Shown: positions 33,961 through 45,290, counted from the first letter of the stretch. The stretch: 60,000 nt of DNA from Tubulanus polymorphus (GCF_964204645.1 NC_134034.1:2266072-2326071), one strand, 5' to 3'. Notes: generated from the sequence alone by a model not told the origin. Program-made: numbers and translations.

Positions 33961-34504
33961 GTTAATTCAGTCGCCCAGCAAAAAGCACGTAACTAATGCC
34001 TTGAATTGTTGCCGATTCTGTGGCGCTGAAAGGCTGCAGCGCGATTTCTCACTCCTCGCTCGCGTAAACGGCGCCTAAAACCATCAGATATTGTGTTGTG
34101 CCGCGCCGAAATTTAATTAATTACACATAAAAGGCAGGCATTAAAATACGCCGTAAGATATCCGTTAGTGAAGCGTATAAAAGCTCAAAGCGCGATTCTG
34201 ACTCGATAAAAACAATGAGATCGACGATCGATACGCCGGTTGAAATTTCAATGAATGTGAGATCTGATTCTTGAAATGCGCTTTGTTTATTTAGCTAACT
34301 GAGATTGCATTTACCTTCTACGCCCTGCATTGTTTGATATAAAGTGTCCTGGTTAAGTCTCAGTTTATGTTTGAATGAGGACTTTTATATCCAGTTCCAT
34401 ATTCCATCGCCTTAGTCGTGAGTAAGACTTGAATCTTGAGTCAAAATAAGTTGATTCTCAGTCATTTTTGAATGATTGCTATCGTCCTGATTATTTTGCT
34501 TTCA

Positions 34505-34812
34505 TTAACTTTTACTTTAACTTTATAGTCAAAATTAGTTAATTTTCTGTAACTTAAACTCTACAGTCAAAATCAGTTCATTTTCAGTAACTCAAACTCT
34601 ACAGTCAAAATTAGTTCATTTTCAGTAACTTAAACTCTACAGTCAAAATCAGTTCATTTTCAGTAACTCAAACTCGACAGTCAAAATTAGTTCATTTTCA
34701 GTGACTTAAACTCTACAGTCAAAATCAGTTCATTTTCAGTAACTCAAACTCTACAGTCAAAATCAGTTCATTTTCAGTAACTTAAACTCTACAAGCAAAA
34801 TTAGTTCGTTTT
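34505..34812 (+). repeat. 38-bp minisatellite
   Basis: About eight units of acagtcaaaatcagttcatt + ttcagtaacttaaactct, alternating ctcaaa/cttaaa variants. Similar sequence occurs around 38740-38880. Confidence 0.9.
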
Positions 34813-35140
34813 CTATTTTTTTCTATGCATTCAAAAGTAGTTATATTAGTTAGAACTAGCACAGAGCCGTGGATCGGGTCCAAGATCCATTCCTATAAGC
34901 GATTTAGATTTGAACTTCCAGTTAAAGGCAGTTTATTTCTCAAAATCCCGAGGAACTGTAGCCTTGAGACAATAAATCGTAACTTCGCGAAATCACATTT
35001 TCCAGATGTTTCCGAATGTCACTAATGGTTGATATTGATAAAAACCGCGATCAATTTTAACCGTTTAAATTCTTGATAACAAATCATTTTAATGTTTAAT
35101 CGATAACACATCTGTTAAGTTCGCGGTTGAAAGTGCTTTA

Positions 35141-35198
35141 GTATAAATGTGACAACACGATGACCGATGTCCGAGTCACTTGAATATACCTCGCTAAG
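35141..35198 (+). promoter_or_regulatory. TATA box and short 5' noncoding exon of secreted helical protein 3
   Basis: GTATAAAT lies at 35141. A start near 35172 and donor ctaag/gttagt after 35198 give a noncoding exon of about 27 nt, the size inferred for paralogue 1. A fold-back element (35240-35462) fills most of the following intron. Confidence 0.55.
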
Positions 35199-35239
35199 GT
35201 TAGTTGGAATTCTAGCTTTCTAACAATTTCGTAGTTTTC

Positions 35240-35462
35240 TAGGCCCAGCAGTTGCATAGTCATGGCTTACATTTAAGACCAGTCTAAGACCAACTTAGTC
35301 AAAACCAGTCTTAAGATTTAAGACCATTTTTGGGCCCAGGTACGGTCTTAAATCTAGGACCGTTGTTAAATCGGTGGTTGGTTTTATAGAAGTCTGGTTT
35401 AAGAGTAGAACCGGTCATAGACTGGTTTTAGATATAAGCAATGACTGTGCTATTTTCCCCGC
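35240..35462. mobile_element. Fold-back element in first intron of secreted helical protein 3
   Basis: Starts aggcccagcagttgcatagt and ends gcaatgactgtgctattttcc, with taagaccagtctaagacc and its complement inside; about 223 bp with a partly duplicated interior. Confidence 0.6.
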
Positions 35463-35506
35463 AGTTTTATGTTGAATTTATGATAAGACTTTTAATGTTG
35501 TTGCAG

Positions 35507-38500
35507 ATGAAATTCCTCGTGTTTTTAACTATCGCGGCCGTCGTCGGGTCCAGCTTAGCGCAACCGGAAAAGGCCGACGACACCAAACCTCTGAAACAGA
35601 GATTCAACGAGTTGATCGACCAACTGAAACAGATCGGCAAAGACACACTTGCCAGCGCTGCTCAACAGGCTCTCGCCGCCGGAAAAGGTTAGGAGGTATT
35701 TTTTGTATATCAAATAACTTCATAGTTCACCGGTTTAACAACTGGAAATGACTCGACCAGAGTCTGAATCGACCTGGATTGTGAAGCTGAAAATTACAGA
35801 ATTGCATCCATGTAATAATGATAATATCGATCATTTTAAATATAGCCGCAAAGCAGCGAAATCAGTTTTCCCATACGGCACACTAGCATAGAATACTTAC
35901 TTCGATAAACATATATACAATATTTCTAAATCAAGCTGCAAGGAATCAATCACGTCTTCTAAAAGGTTTTTGTAATGTAGGATTAGCATTTTTAGAAAAA
36001 CCAGGAAACATTTCGGACTTCATTTGCAATTATTAGTGTGATCCGTGGTATCATCACAGCACGGACACAGAGTGTTCCGATGTAGGTAATGAAATATCCT
36101 AAATATGTTATTTCCATCCGGCAGCTACACTGATCGACCTGCTGTTGAAATTGGAAATGGAACACATCGCCGGCGGTCTGGGCAAACGTAGTCTGAAGGA
36201 AGATGTTCTGGCGAACGCCGCCGATTTGTTCAACAAAGTTTCCGACGCCATCAAGTCGAACGCCGCCAAAGCGATCGTCGCCTACGAGCAGGCCATGGAC
36301 AAACTGAAGGCGACCGTCGAAAAGATGCACGAGTCAGACTTCGTCAACGGCCTCGGAGACAAAGTCAACGAAATCAAAGCCGAAATCGAAAACATCATGA
36401 GTGAGTTCTTAAGAAAAATTTTCAAAAAAAACCTCAAACATATATGATATAAGAAGAACCCCACTTTGAGTGATTTTTGAAGATTTCCGAAAATTTTTTA
36501 AACTCAAATATTATGATATATAGAAAAAAACTACCGAAGCGTTTTGAGCACAACAGACGAATATTTTTTAAATTCTTTCCTACAGCATATTTTAAAGAAA
36601 CGTAATTTCGATTGAATAGAAAATTTTGATTCGAAATATTAAGTCGAATGCATCTGAATATCTTTTCTTTTTTCTTGTGATGTCTATCTAGTCCCCGTGA
36701 CGGTTCCGTAGAACATCCCACTTTTTGAACACTTGAAAAATTAACTTTGATTTCTAAAATTTTATATGCACACGCCTGTGTTCGAAATTCAAATTACAAC
36801 AATGAAATACTAAGAAAAATATTCTACATTTTATTTAGCCCGGCCGCGTGAAAGAAAATACCGCATTTTTGTAATTTTTTAACTAAACAAAATCGAAATT
36901 TTACGGAATATTTAAAAATTGAAAATAACTTTTCAGATTTGCATATTTGCAGGCTCCATTAATTCTGTTTTTCAAGCTTACTTTCGATTTCAATCGTCAA
37001 ACTAATGAATAATGTTTGCATTTCATATATATTTATTCATTCTTCGATACGGCGACAATGTCTTTGAAAAAAAAAAAATCTTCCAGAGGAGCACAACATC
37101 GTAATGAGATCTGTCGAAGACGATATGGAATCCGACATTTCCCGGGCAGCGAAAAAAGCTAAACTCGGAAAGAAAATCGCCGATTTCTTCAAGCCACACA
37201 TCGACACAGTAAAAGGGGTAGGTATTCGTTGGAGTTTGATAAAAAAAAGAAACGTCGACTCCGTCTTGACAAGGAGTGGGAGAGCCGCGCGCGATTTTAA
37301 TAGTCTCGGAGACATCCCTGTTGGATGCACGCGTGAACGACCCAAACACGGTTTTGTTAACGCGGCTATGATTGATTTTGAACTGAAGATACTTCGTTAC
37401 TTTCTGATTTTAATTCGCTACGATGAACTCGGTCTGAAAGATATTCACATCGATACTAACTGTGAACAAACAGCGATGACTTATAAACAGTTTCGTTGGT
37501 TTCAATAAACAAATAACTGTCTAATTCAATTGAAGAAAATCCTGCAATATATAGAATGAACTTCGAGAGTAATTGACGTTTAGATTCAATCTTATGAGCC
37601 ATTTTCAAAACTAAGAGAGGGGTGACGTTTAGACTCAATTCTATGAGCCATTTTCAAAACTAAGATAGTGGTGACGTTTAGACTCAATTCTGTGAGCCCT
37701 CCCATAGCTTTTCTTTCCCGTATTGTGGGTTTTATTCAAAACATTCTTCAAAAACTCTTTAGTTTCATCTAAAACATGGCTGAAACATAATGAGCTCTTC
37801 TGGCGATCTGACCACGCGTACTATACTAGATCGACTGAATCTTAGACGAATGACGTCCTACGAAATATCTAATAGAACCCTTAATGATGACGTTCAAATA
37901 GATTTATGTATCCAGCGTTTCTTATCATTTATTTCGGGAGATTGAATAACCGAGATGTGATTAGATGTCGTCTACAGCAGGCTGCCCGTTTCACTCTGCG
38001 GAGTACTCCAAACAGTGCCATCTAGCGGAATTCTCGCTGCTCCACCAAATTTTGTGGAGTAGCGGAGTAGCGTCTGAAAGAGTCACGTGACCTGTTCTAG
38101 TGCATTTCTTTGCTCCGCACAGTGTTCGGAGTACTCCGCAGAGTGAAACGAGCAGCCTGCTGCAGTCACCGCGCAGGGAGCGACTTTCGATTTAAGACAT
38201 TCGATTGTATTTTTAGCATCTGCAAACAATCGGCGATTTGGCTAAAACGCACGCGACGAACATCCACTCGGCCGCTAAGGTGCACATTAACGATCTGGCC
38301 GATAAGATGATGGAACACGGAAAGACGTTAGTCGGACACGGGAAAACAGCCGTCGACCAGCTGAAAGAGGCCGTCACCGATATTCTAAGTAAGTAATTCG
38401 TGTCTTCTTCGCGGGGTGGACGTCATGCTTGAATGATTTATTTACTTATGATATGTACAAGATTATAAACATAATTTTTTTTGGATATAATTGCGTAGAT

Positions 38501-39345
38501 AAATAGACATATATAAGAAGGACAACCCCGAGCCCTAGGGGCTGAGCCTGATAGGGGGATTGCCTTGAGAAAAAAAATGAATTTGCTTAGAAATCTATCG
38601 CAGATATCCAGTTCAGAATGACTCTTGTGAGTTTGACTGTTCAAAGCTAATGAAAGTGTAATACTTTTGACTGTAGATTTAAAGCAATTTCAAATGAATT
38701 AGTTTTTTTTGTAAAATTAAGGAAATTGAAAATTTACCTAGTTTTTTACTGTTTAGTTTAGGTAATCGAACGAAATAAGATGATTTTGACTGTTAGAGTC
38801 AAAATGAGGATTTTGACTTTAAAATTTCAGTCATCGAAAATGAACTGATTTTGACTGTAAATTGGTAATGAACTAGAATTATGACTTTTCATTGACCTGT
38901 TCAGCAGTTGTTGGGACACATTCGGCTCAAGAGCGAGCTAATTCGACCCCGGCCACTCGAGCAGACATAAGTGTCGAATCGAAATGTAGCAAATGTAGGT
39001 AATCATAAACTTGTTAATAACAACGCAGACGTCGATAACGTATAAACTACAGGATGACATATTGCTGAGAGATGCGACGACCCCTAGACGTTCATTTCCT
39101 GCCGGTTTGAAGTCATCTTTCCCTGCAAATTTCCGATACATTAACGGCAACAGCAACAGCATCATCAGCAGCAGTCGCTTTCTATCTCAGGCCGAGCAAC
39201 TAATTTACTATTGATTACCGCTGCTGCCTTGTATTATAGCTAAATGCCAGGTTAAGGCGATAGTTAAATCAAAAGACAGCTGATGGCAAATGATACCGAG
39301 ATACATCAGCTTCAGCCGACAATCTCGTTCGCTAAAAAACGGCCA

Positions 39346-39388
<43 letters not shown>

Positions 39389-40241
39389 CTCGTAAAGTAT
39401 ACGATTGTTTCCGCAAAAATAGATCGCGACTCTCTTCCGCAATTATCGCGCTGTTCTCGGCGATACTTAGCACGCGACATCGCGGACGGTCGTTAGGTCG
39501 AAAACAATGCGCGGCGCTCGTAAAATACACTCCCGCAATTCCGCAATTCCTCCGAGATATGCTAGGAACAACTTCGATCGAAACGGATTCGCGAGAATGC
39601 GCTTCAGCGAAACTATCGAAAAAAGAATTGTTTCGTCAAGTGGCTGTCCGTAATTCGGGGGTTATTGGCCACACTTGTTATGGATTGCACAATACACCCG
39701 ACGACAATGCAACATATCATTATTGAGTTTTCTCGTATTGGGGTTCGGGTACCCCTACTGTGGCAATCGAGGATCCGCCTGGTGCGCCAGTGGTTATGCA
39801 GTTACGGCACTTCAATTTCTTCTACATTTGTCATTAGTAAATCAAATTCCAGTATAACTATACCATACGCTCTCATTAGGAGCGTCAATCTGATACCTAT
39901 TTGATGACTTGTTTGACAACATTTCCATTTTGGAGCCTAGGAATTCCAGTTCAAAATTCATTGAAAATGAACTAATTTTCATGAGTGCATTGTTAAGCCA
40001 TCTGGTACCCAATTCTATGGGTGTTCCGGTGATTTTTGGGCGATGCTTAGTATAATATTCTAGCAAACCGTACTCCTCATCGCATTCAAGCAAAAACTTC
40101 CGATTGTTCATTTATTTTTTTTTTGTCGTTGCAGATGAAACCTTCAAGAATATGGCCGGTACAATCAAAGATGCCATCGATACTGGCAAAGATTCCATCA
40201 ACACTATCACAGATCACGTTGCCGGAGCTGTAGAAGCTTAA
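35507..40241 (+). CDS. Secreted amphipathic-helix protein 3, extended form (unrecognised family)
   Basis: Exons 35507-35687, 36125-36400, 37087-37217, 38217-38388, 40135-40241 (867 nt, 288 aa). Joins are phase 1 except exon 3/4 of the coding set (37217/38217), which is phase 0. A signal peptide (MKFLVFLTIAAVVGSSLA/Q) is followed by a charged helix, then AGGLGKR (residues 76-82) at the position shared with paralogues 1 and 2. The following SLKEDVLANAADLFNKV aligns with their exon 3. Two further exons encode His-containing helices (LAKTHATNIHSAAKVHINDL; MMEHGKTLVGHGKTAVDQL) and an Ile/Asp-rich end, resembling apolipoprotein- or LEA-like 11-mer helices. It has no Cys. AATAAA lies at 40283. It is probably a secreted precursor or lipid-binding protein; function unknown. 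Confidence 0.85.
37575..37700 (+). repeat. 49-bp tandem repeat
   Basis: Two and a half units of gacgtttagactcaattcta + tgagccattttcaaaactaa in an intron of secreted helical protein 3. Confidence 0.85.
37973..38166. mobile_element. Fold-back element in intron of secreted helical protein 3
   Basis: About 40-bp inverted ends: CTACAGCAGGCTGCCCGTTT... at 37972 and ...GAGCAGCCTGCTGCAG ending 38164, both including cactctgcggagtactcc. The core repeats cgctgctccaccaaa. It ends about 50 bp before the coding exon at 38217. Confidence 0.8.
39349..39385 (+). repeat. CT dinucleotide microsatellite
   Basis: An uninterrupted CT run in the last intron of secreted helical protein 3. Confidence 0.9.
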
Positions 40242-40870
40242 GGGAATGGAGAGTCTTATCTTATGTTAAACTAAAGCTAAAAAATAAAATATTCTTTTTC
40301 AAATCAGAAGAAAATATCAACTTTTTTACTTGTGGCTTGGCGCGGGATTCATTTCTAATGCGCGCGCATCTCTGGTTCTGTAGGATTTGATCAAATTGAA
40401 GAATATGTTTAGAAAACCTCCTATATATCAGGCCAGCAGTAGCGTGACGGATTTTATGGGCTGTCCGTAGTCGTCGAGATGCGGACCTATTCGACAGTTG
40501 CCAGTTAATGCTTTTAGGCAATGCATTGTAACGGCAAAGCCGGCCGAAATTGGAGTTCAAATTGGCAAATCTGGCGGTTAATCGCGGAACCCTTTGCGGA
40601 ATCGCGGAACCCCGTTTTCCACAGCGGTTCCGGTACCCCATTACAATTATTGCATTTTGGTTTTTTTTTTCTTACATTTACCGTAGATGTATCCAGATAT
40701 CTTTCTCTATCGCTAAACGACTGTATCGCGTTTCTCGAGAATCCACCCGATTACCGCACACGTGATTTACCCGGTACATGTATCGGAGTGGATCAGCACA
40801 TGACTGTGTATCTAGATACCTGTCTAGCCACCGAGAGGTAGGGGTATCTATCAGAGAGTATATCCAATAC

Positions 40871-41000
40871 GCGTGTTGACATAACAGCAATCGAATCCCA
40901 CAATATAAAACGAAAAAGTCCGAAATCTGCTAATTTTGAATTTTTGTTAGGCACGACGTTTCGAATGGTCTGACACAGCCAACGTCAGGTGGAATGAGAA
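40871..41000 (-). mobile_element. Second Penelope-like 3' end, inverted
   Basis: Read on the minus strand this holds cgaaacgtcgtgcc, ttcggactttttcg, ttgtgggattcg and gtcaacacgcg in the same order as the end of the element at 42530-42604 and its extension. It is a short 3' fragment facing the larger copy, separated from it by a CAG-type satellite. Confidence 0.65.
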
Positions 41001-41081
41001 ACAAGGGATCTGCAAATTATTAAACTTTTACGCTTTATATTGTGGAATTCTGATGTCTATCAGAATGGTAAGGAAGCAGTA

Positions 41082-41183
41082 GCAGCACAGCAGCAGCAGC
41101 AGCGGCAGCGGCAGCGGCAGCGGCAGCGGCAGCGGCAGCGGCAGCGGCAGCGGCAGCGGCAGCGGCAGCAGCAGCAGCAGCAA
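41082..41183 (+). repeat. CAG / CGGCAG microsatellite
   Basis: A CAG run, about 12 CGGCAG units and a second CAG run, between the two Penelope fragments. An open frame of Gln/Arg crosses it but has no gene context. Confidence 0.95.
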
Positions 41184-41329
41184 CATCTATGGGAATTAGA
41201 TCATGAAACACTGATGAATTTGTGTTAACCGCGTAAACAATGCTTGCGTATTAGAACGTGAGGATGATATGAACAGTTGCTGATGTGGGGCGGGAGAGGA
41301 ACCTAAGGAGCTCACGGGGAACCGAAATA

Positions 41330-41640
41330 GCTCTCAAGTCCGTCAGGCACAAGAAGTATCCGCGTGGAAGTCAAAAGGTTTCTGAGTGGGCAGGTATCCG
41401 GGAGGAATCTAACAGGAATCTAAGAGGGCTCAAGAGGTATCCGTGAGGAATCTGAAAGGGCTCAAGCGGTACCCTTAGGGAATCTGACGGGAGCTCTGAA
41501 AGGGCTCAAGCTGTATACCTAAGACGTTGCTAGAGGTGTCGATGAGGAATCCGATAGGGATCCGAAAGAATCATGAGGAATCTGACATGGATCTAGTATC
41601 CGAAAGAGCTCAATAGGTCACGATAGGTAAAACACAATAT
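41330..41640 (+). repeat. Degenerate ~36-bp repeat, target of the Penelope insertion
   Basis: Units of ggaatctgaaagggctcaag + cggtatccgtga. The pattern resumes after the element (42604-42680), so the insertion split an older array. Confidence 0.65.
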
Positions 41641-42604
41641 CCGTGTTGACGCGATGAGGAGAGAATCCCACAATGATAATAGAACTCCTACGTTGGCTAC
41701 CGATAAACAGCCTATCATTGTACCGTATGTACCTTTCCTCGAGAATTCTAAAGTTTCTCTTCGGTCACTAAATAAACAACTCATCTTTAAATACAATAAT
41801 AAACTTAGTAACATATTGTTTAACAACAAACCGAAAACCGAATCCCTAAACTGTGGAATTTATAAAATACCTTGTAAAGTTTGCGACAAAGTATATATAG
41901 GAGAAACAGGTCGGAATCTTAATCAACGCATAAAAGAGCATAAATTAGATGTAAAAAACTTTAAACCTGAAAGCGGAGTTGCTAGTCATGTTTTTCAGAC
42001 TTCACACAATTTTGATTTTGCTAATGCTGAATTAGTTTACCCTTGCAGCGATAAAACTAGAAGACATATTTTGGAATCTGCATTAATTATTGAAAATTCG
42101 AACAACGTTGTAAACCTTAACAATGGTTTTTCCCCCCATAATAAACTTATATCAAAATTCCTCTGTAAACTGGTTAAACTCAACACTTGATTTCCCCTTT
42201 GATTATTTGTTATTTGTTCTCTCATCAATTTCGTCTCTGACTTAACTTGTATTCACCTTTGTTTTAATTTAAGTGCCCCTTAGTTTGTCTTTCTTTTTAC
42301 TACTGACTTTAAGTTTCATTTATATTTATACTCACTATTGTTGTTTATAATCACCCCTTAGTTTGCTTCCCTTTAATCTATTTTAGCGTGTAACTGTTTC
42401 TACGTTAATTTTCCTTTAGTTTGTATCATCTCTGATTACTTGAATTAGTCTCTTTGTCCCTGGATTGTATATATATCTCATAATTTCTGTAGTATCTCAT
42501 TATTCCTGAAGATTACTATTAGGATATAGTCGAAACGTTGAATAAACTACTATCTCGAAGTTTCATTTTCGGACTTTTTATTATCATTGTGGGATTCTCT
42601 CCTC
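41640..42604 (+). mobile_element. 5'-truncated Penelope-like element flanked by inverted ends
   Basis: The GIY-YIG frame is followed by an AT-rich tail ending cgaaacgttgaataaa and a terminal block. A perfect 26-bp inverted repeat brackets the element (41656-41681 and 42579-42604, starting GAGGAGAGAATCCCACAATG). The left copy extends outward to cgtgttgac. Host sequence on both sides contains agctcaataggt, either a target duplication or repetition of the host minisatellite. Inverted terminal fragments upstream of a truncated copy are usual for this class. Confidence 0.8.
41654..42190 (+). CDS. Penelope-like element, GIY-YIG endonuclease fragment
   Basis: 178 codons. Only the 3' part of the polyprotein remains; reverse transcriptase is absent. 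Key residues: GIY at 68-70, YIG at 81-83, Arg87, catalytic Glu141 (ILESALIIE). Cys67, Cys74 and Cys77 with His96 match the Zn-binding insertion usual in Penelope-type endonucleases (CGIYKIPCKVCDKVYIGETG). The domain looks intact. The first codons overlap the terminal repeat, so the start is a truncation artefact rather than a true start. Confidence 0.9.
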   Translation: MRRESHNDNRTPTLATDKQPIIVPYVPFLENSKVSLRSLNKQLIFKYNNKLSNILFNNKPKTESLNCGIYKIPCKVCDKVYIGETGRNLNQRIKEHKLDVKNFKPESGVASHVFQTSHNFDFANAELVYPCSDKTRRHILESALIIENSNNVVNLNNGFSPHNKLISKFLCKLVKLNT

Positions 42605-43204
42605 AGCTCAATAGGTATCCGTGAGAAATCCGAGAATGATCCGAAATAAATCCGAAAAAGAATCCGAGAGCGATGATAAATTTCGGCAGGATCGAGATCA
42701 TTATCATTCGTCGGAATCGAATGTCGGATTTGCGAGGAATATCAGAAGCATAGGTTTGAAAAGAACCAGAGCATCGACTCCTCTGGGGTATCCCCAAAGA
42801 GGATTCCAGGCAATATCTAATTGAGCGATATTCTGAAGGGTTATTAGAGAGATCCGATAGCTGCCGGGGATAATCTAGTAGAGATTTATTCCGATACATC
42901 TTACACGTCACGCGCTTGTAACGAACTATTCCGTGTGACAGCATCAGAATGATGAGAGCGCGAAAGTAAACAAAACTAAACTGCGAATGCGCGTGTCGAT
43001 TGTTCGAGTCACGAATCAGTTGATGAAATAAGCAACGAACAGGCAGCAGCTGGGAGGTTGATGAGGTTATCAGGAGGTAGAGAACGGAGGTTGTAGCGAC
43101 GGTCATAGAGATGCTGGTAAATGGAGCGGGTAGCGCGTGAATTAAGATGGACACAAGGTTCTCTAGACGAAAAGGGGGTGATTATGACAAGGAGGTTGTT
43201 TTCC

Positions 43205-43935
43205 CGATGACGATGAGATGGTCCAGATGACAGGGAGGTGGTCACGATGACTAAGAGGTGGTCCAGATGACTAAGAGGTGATCCAGATAACTAAGAGGTG
43301 GTCCAGATGACTAAGAGGTGGTCCAGATGACTAAGAGGTGATCCAGATAACTAAGAGGTGGTCCAGATAACTAGGAAGTGGTCCAGATAACTAAGAGGTG
43401 GTCCAGATGACAAAAAGGTGGCCCAGATGACTAAGTGGTGGTCCAGATGACTAAATGGTGGTCCAGATGACAAAGAGGAGGCCCAGATGACTGGGAGGTG
43501 GTCCAGATGACTAAGAGGTGATCCAGATAACTAAGAGGTGGTCCAGATGACAAAGAGGTTGCCCAGATGACTAGGAGGTGGTCCAGATAACTAAGAGGTG
43601 GTCCAGATGACAAAAAGGTGGCCCAGATGACTAAGTGGTGGTCCAGATGACTAAATGGTGGTCCAGATGACAAAGAGGAGGCCCAGATGACTGGGAGGTG
43701 GTCCAGATGATAAGATGTGATCCAGATAACTAAGAGGTGGCCCAGATGACTAGGAGGTGGTCCAGATAACTAAGAGGTGGTCCAGATGACAAAAAGGTGG
43801 CCCAGATGACTAAGTGGTGGTCCAGATGGCTAAATGGTGGTCCAGATGACAAAGAGGAGGCCCAGATGACTGGGAGGTGGTCCAGATGATAAGATGTGGT
43901 CTAGATGATCGAGAGGGGCCCAGGTGACTATGACA
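43205..43935 (+). repeat. 20-bp minisatellite with higher-order structure
   Basis: About 35 units of GGTGGTCCAGATGACTAAGA. A block of variants starting caaaaaggtggcccagatga recurs at 43411, 43611 and 43790, i.e. ten- and nine-unit super-repeats. Decayed units continue to about 44110. Confidence 0.93.
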
Positions 43936-44114
43936 GGTAGGTTGTCAGATGAAATTGAAGTTGTCCAGATGATCGGAATGCGGCCTATACGACAATGAAT
44001 CGGGCAGGAATGGCCCAGATGAGGCGGAAAAGTCAATCAGACGATAGGGAGTTTGTCCCGATGACAAGGAGGTTGTCCAGATAACATGGAGGTACATGTA
44101 TTCCAGGGAGGTTG

Positions 44115-44915
44115 TTCCAACGGCTGGAAGGTAATTTCCCACCTCTGCGACTCAATATTTTTCCATTTCTATCGCTATCTCGAGGCGCGTATAGTTATTA
44201 ACCCCGTCGCTATAATGGAAGGTCGCACGCAATTGAACTGTAACCCAACCACACATGGTTGTTAATTTGTCACGGAATAAGCTGTAAGAGCGCAGACGCA
44301 TAATAGACCGCGCTAAGACAATCAACGAGCTATTTCTGTACTATTGTTCCCCGAATCGTCCGACTAATGACGTACGCACACATATATATATATATCTATC
44401 AGAGATCCGTTTCAAAGGGTTCGCGAGTATTTTACTAATGGACGTTATGTGATTGATTTGCCAGCGCAATTTTAACTTGAAACCTGAGCTAGTTTTATGG
44501 ACCATGGTTTTGAAAGTTTTTAACGCCAGCCCCTGGCGTATGGGATGAAAATAAACTCGGTCTGGAGAAATCCACCATTAAAGTACACGATTTAGTTGTA
44601 GCTATGTTTATGGCATTCATGACGTCAGAATGATGAACGGTATCTCTGCAGCAGCTGCTGCTGCTGCTGTTGCGGTGATATTTTCATCCAACGGCAACAA
44701 TTATCGCGTAAAATTAATCATCCGTATTAATAATAATCGCTGCAGCAGTCGCGGCCAATACAGACAGCACGACTCATTAGCTTCCGGCGGATGTACGGTG
44801 ACGTCACACAGATGACTACCGCGCGTATAAATTGTTTAATGAACTGAAAAAGGAAGCAATTAGACGAGTGGATAGATACACCCGGTGGATAGATAAACCC
44901 CTGGGTGGATGGATA
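44115..44915. other. No gene seen
   Basis: AT-rich, with a short CAG/CTG run near 44650 and a TATA-like atatatatat near 44385 without a gene attached. Confidence 0.5.
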
Positions 44916-44919
44916 ACAT

Positions 44920-45290
44920 CCCCTAGGTGGATTCTCACTTGCCGAATCATCGATTGCAGTAGTAGCGTTGCCGGGTTTTCTTCGAAATGGAGAAGATGTT
45001 GAAGCGTGGAAGACAGGCCTACCAGCTCACTTGATGGATCCTCGCTCGCAACAGGTGGAAACCTCTGTTGCCGCAAAAGCTTATGTCCTACTGCACACTA
45101 GCGACACCTGGTGTATCTTCACTTGCCAAAAGTGGAATCCTCTATTGCCAAAGCAGTTGATGTCCTGCTGCACACTAGTTACACGTGGTATAACCTCACA
45201 TGCCACAAGCGGAATCCTCTATTGCTGCTGCAGTAGTTGATGTACACTGGAACTTCGTTTACGACCGGTGGAATCCTCCTTAAGAAAACT
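44920..45290 (-). repeat. 77-bp hairpin repeat array
   Basis: Four to five units, including cacactagcgacacctggtg and tgccaaaagtggaatcctct. Confidence 0.88.

Larger units (their letters stand above)
30900..35140. other. Spacer between secreted helical proteins 2 and 3
   Basis: Two 77-bp arrays in opposite orientation, three fold-backs and the 38-bp minisatellite. No gene seen. Confidence 0.6.

Noticed and set aside
40920-41000. Hammerhead ribozyme at the inverted Penelope end
   Set aside because: CGAAACGTC is present, but no CTGANGA box precedes it at the needed distance.
43431-44142. Minus-strand frames with SYLDHLLVIWTT repeats
   Set aside because: Translation of the 20-bp minisatellite.
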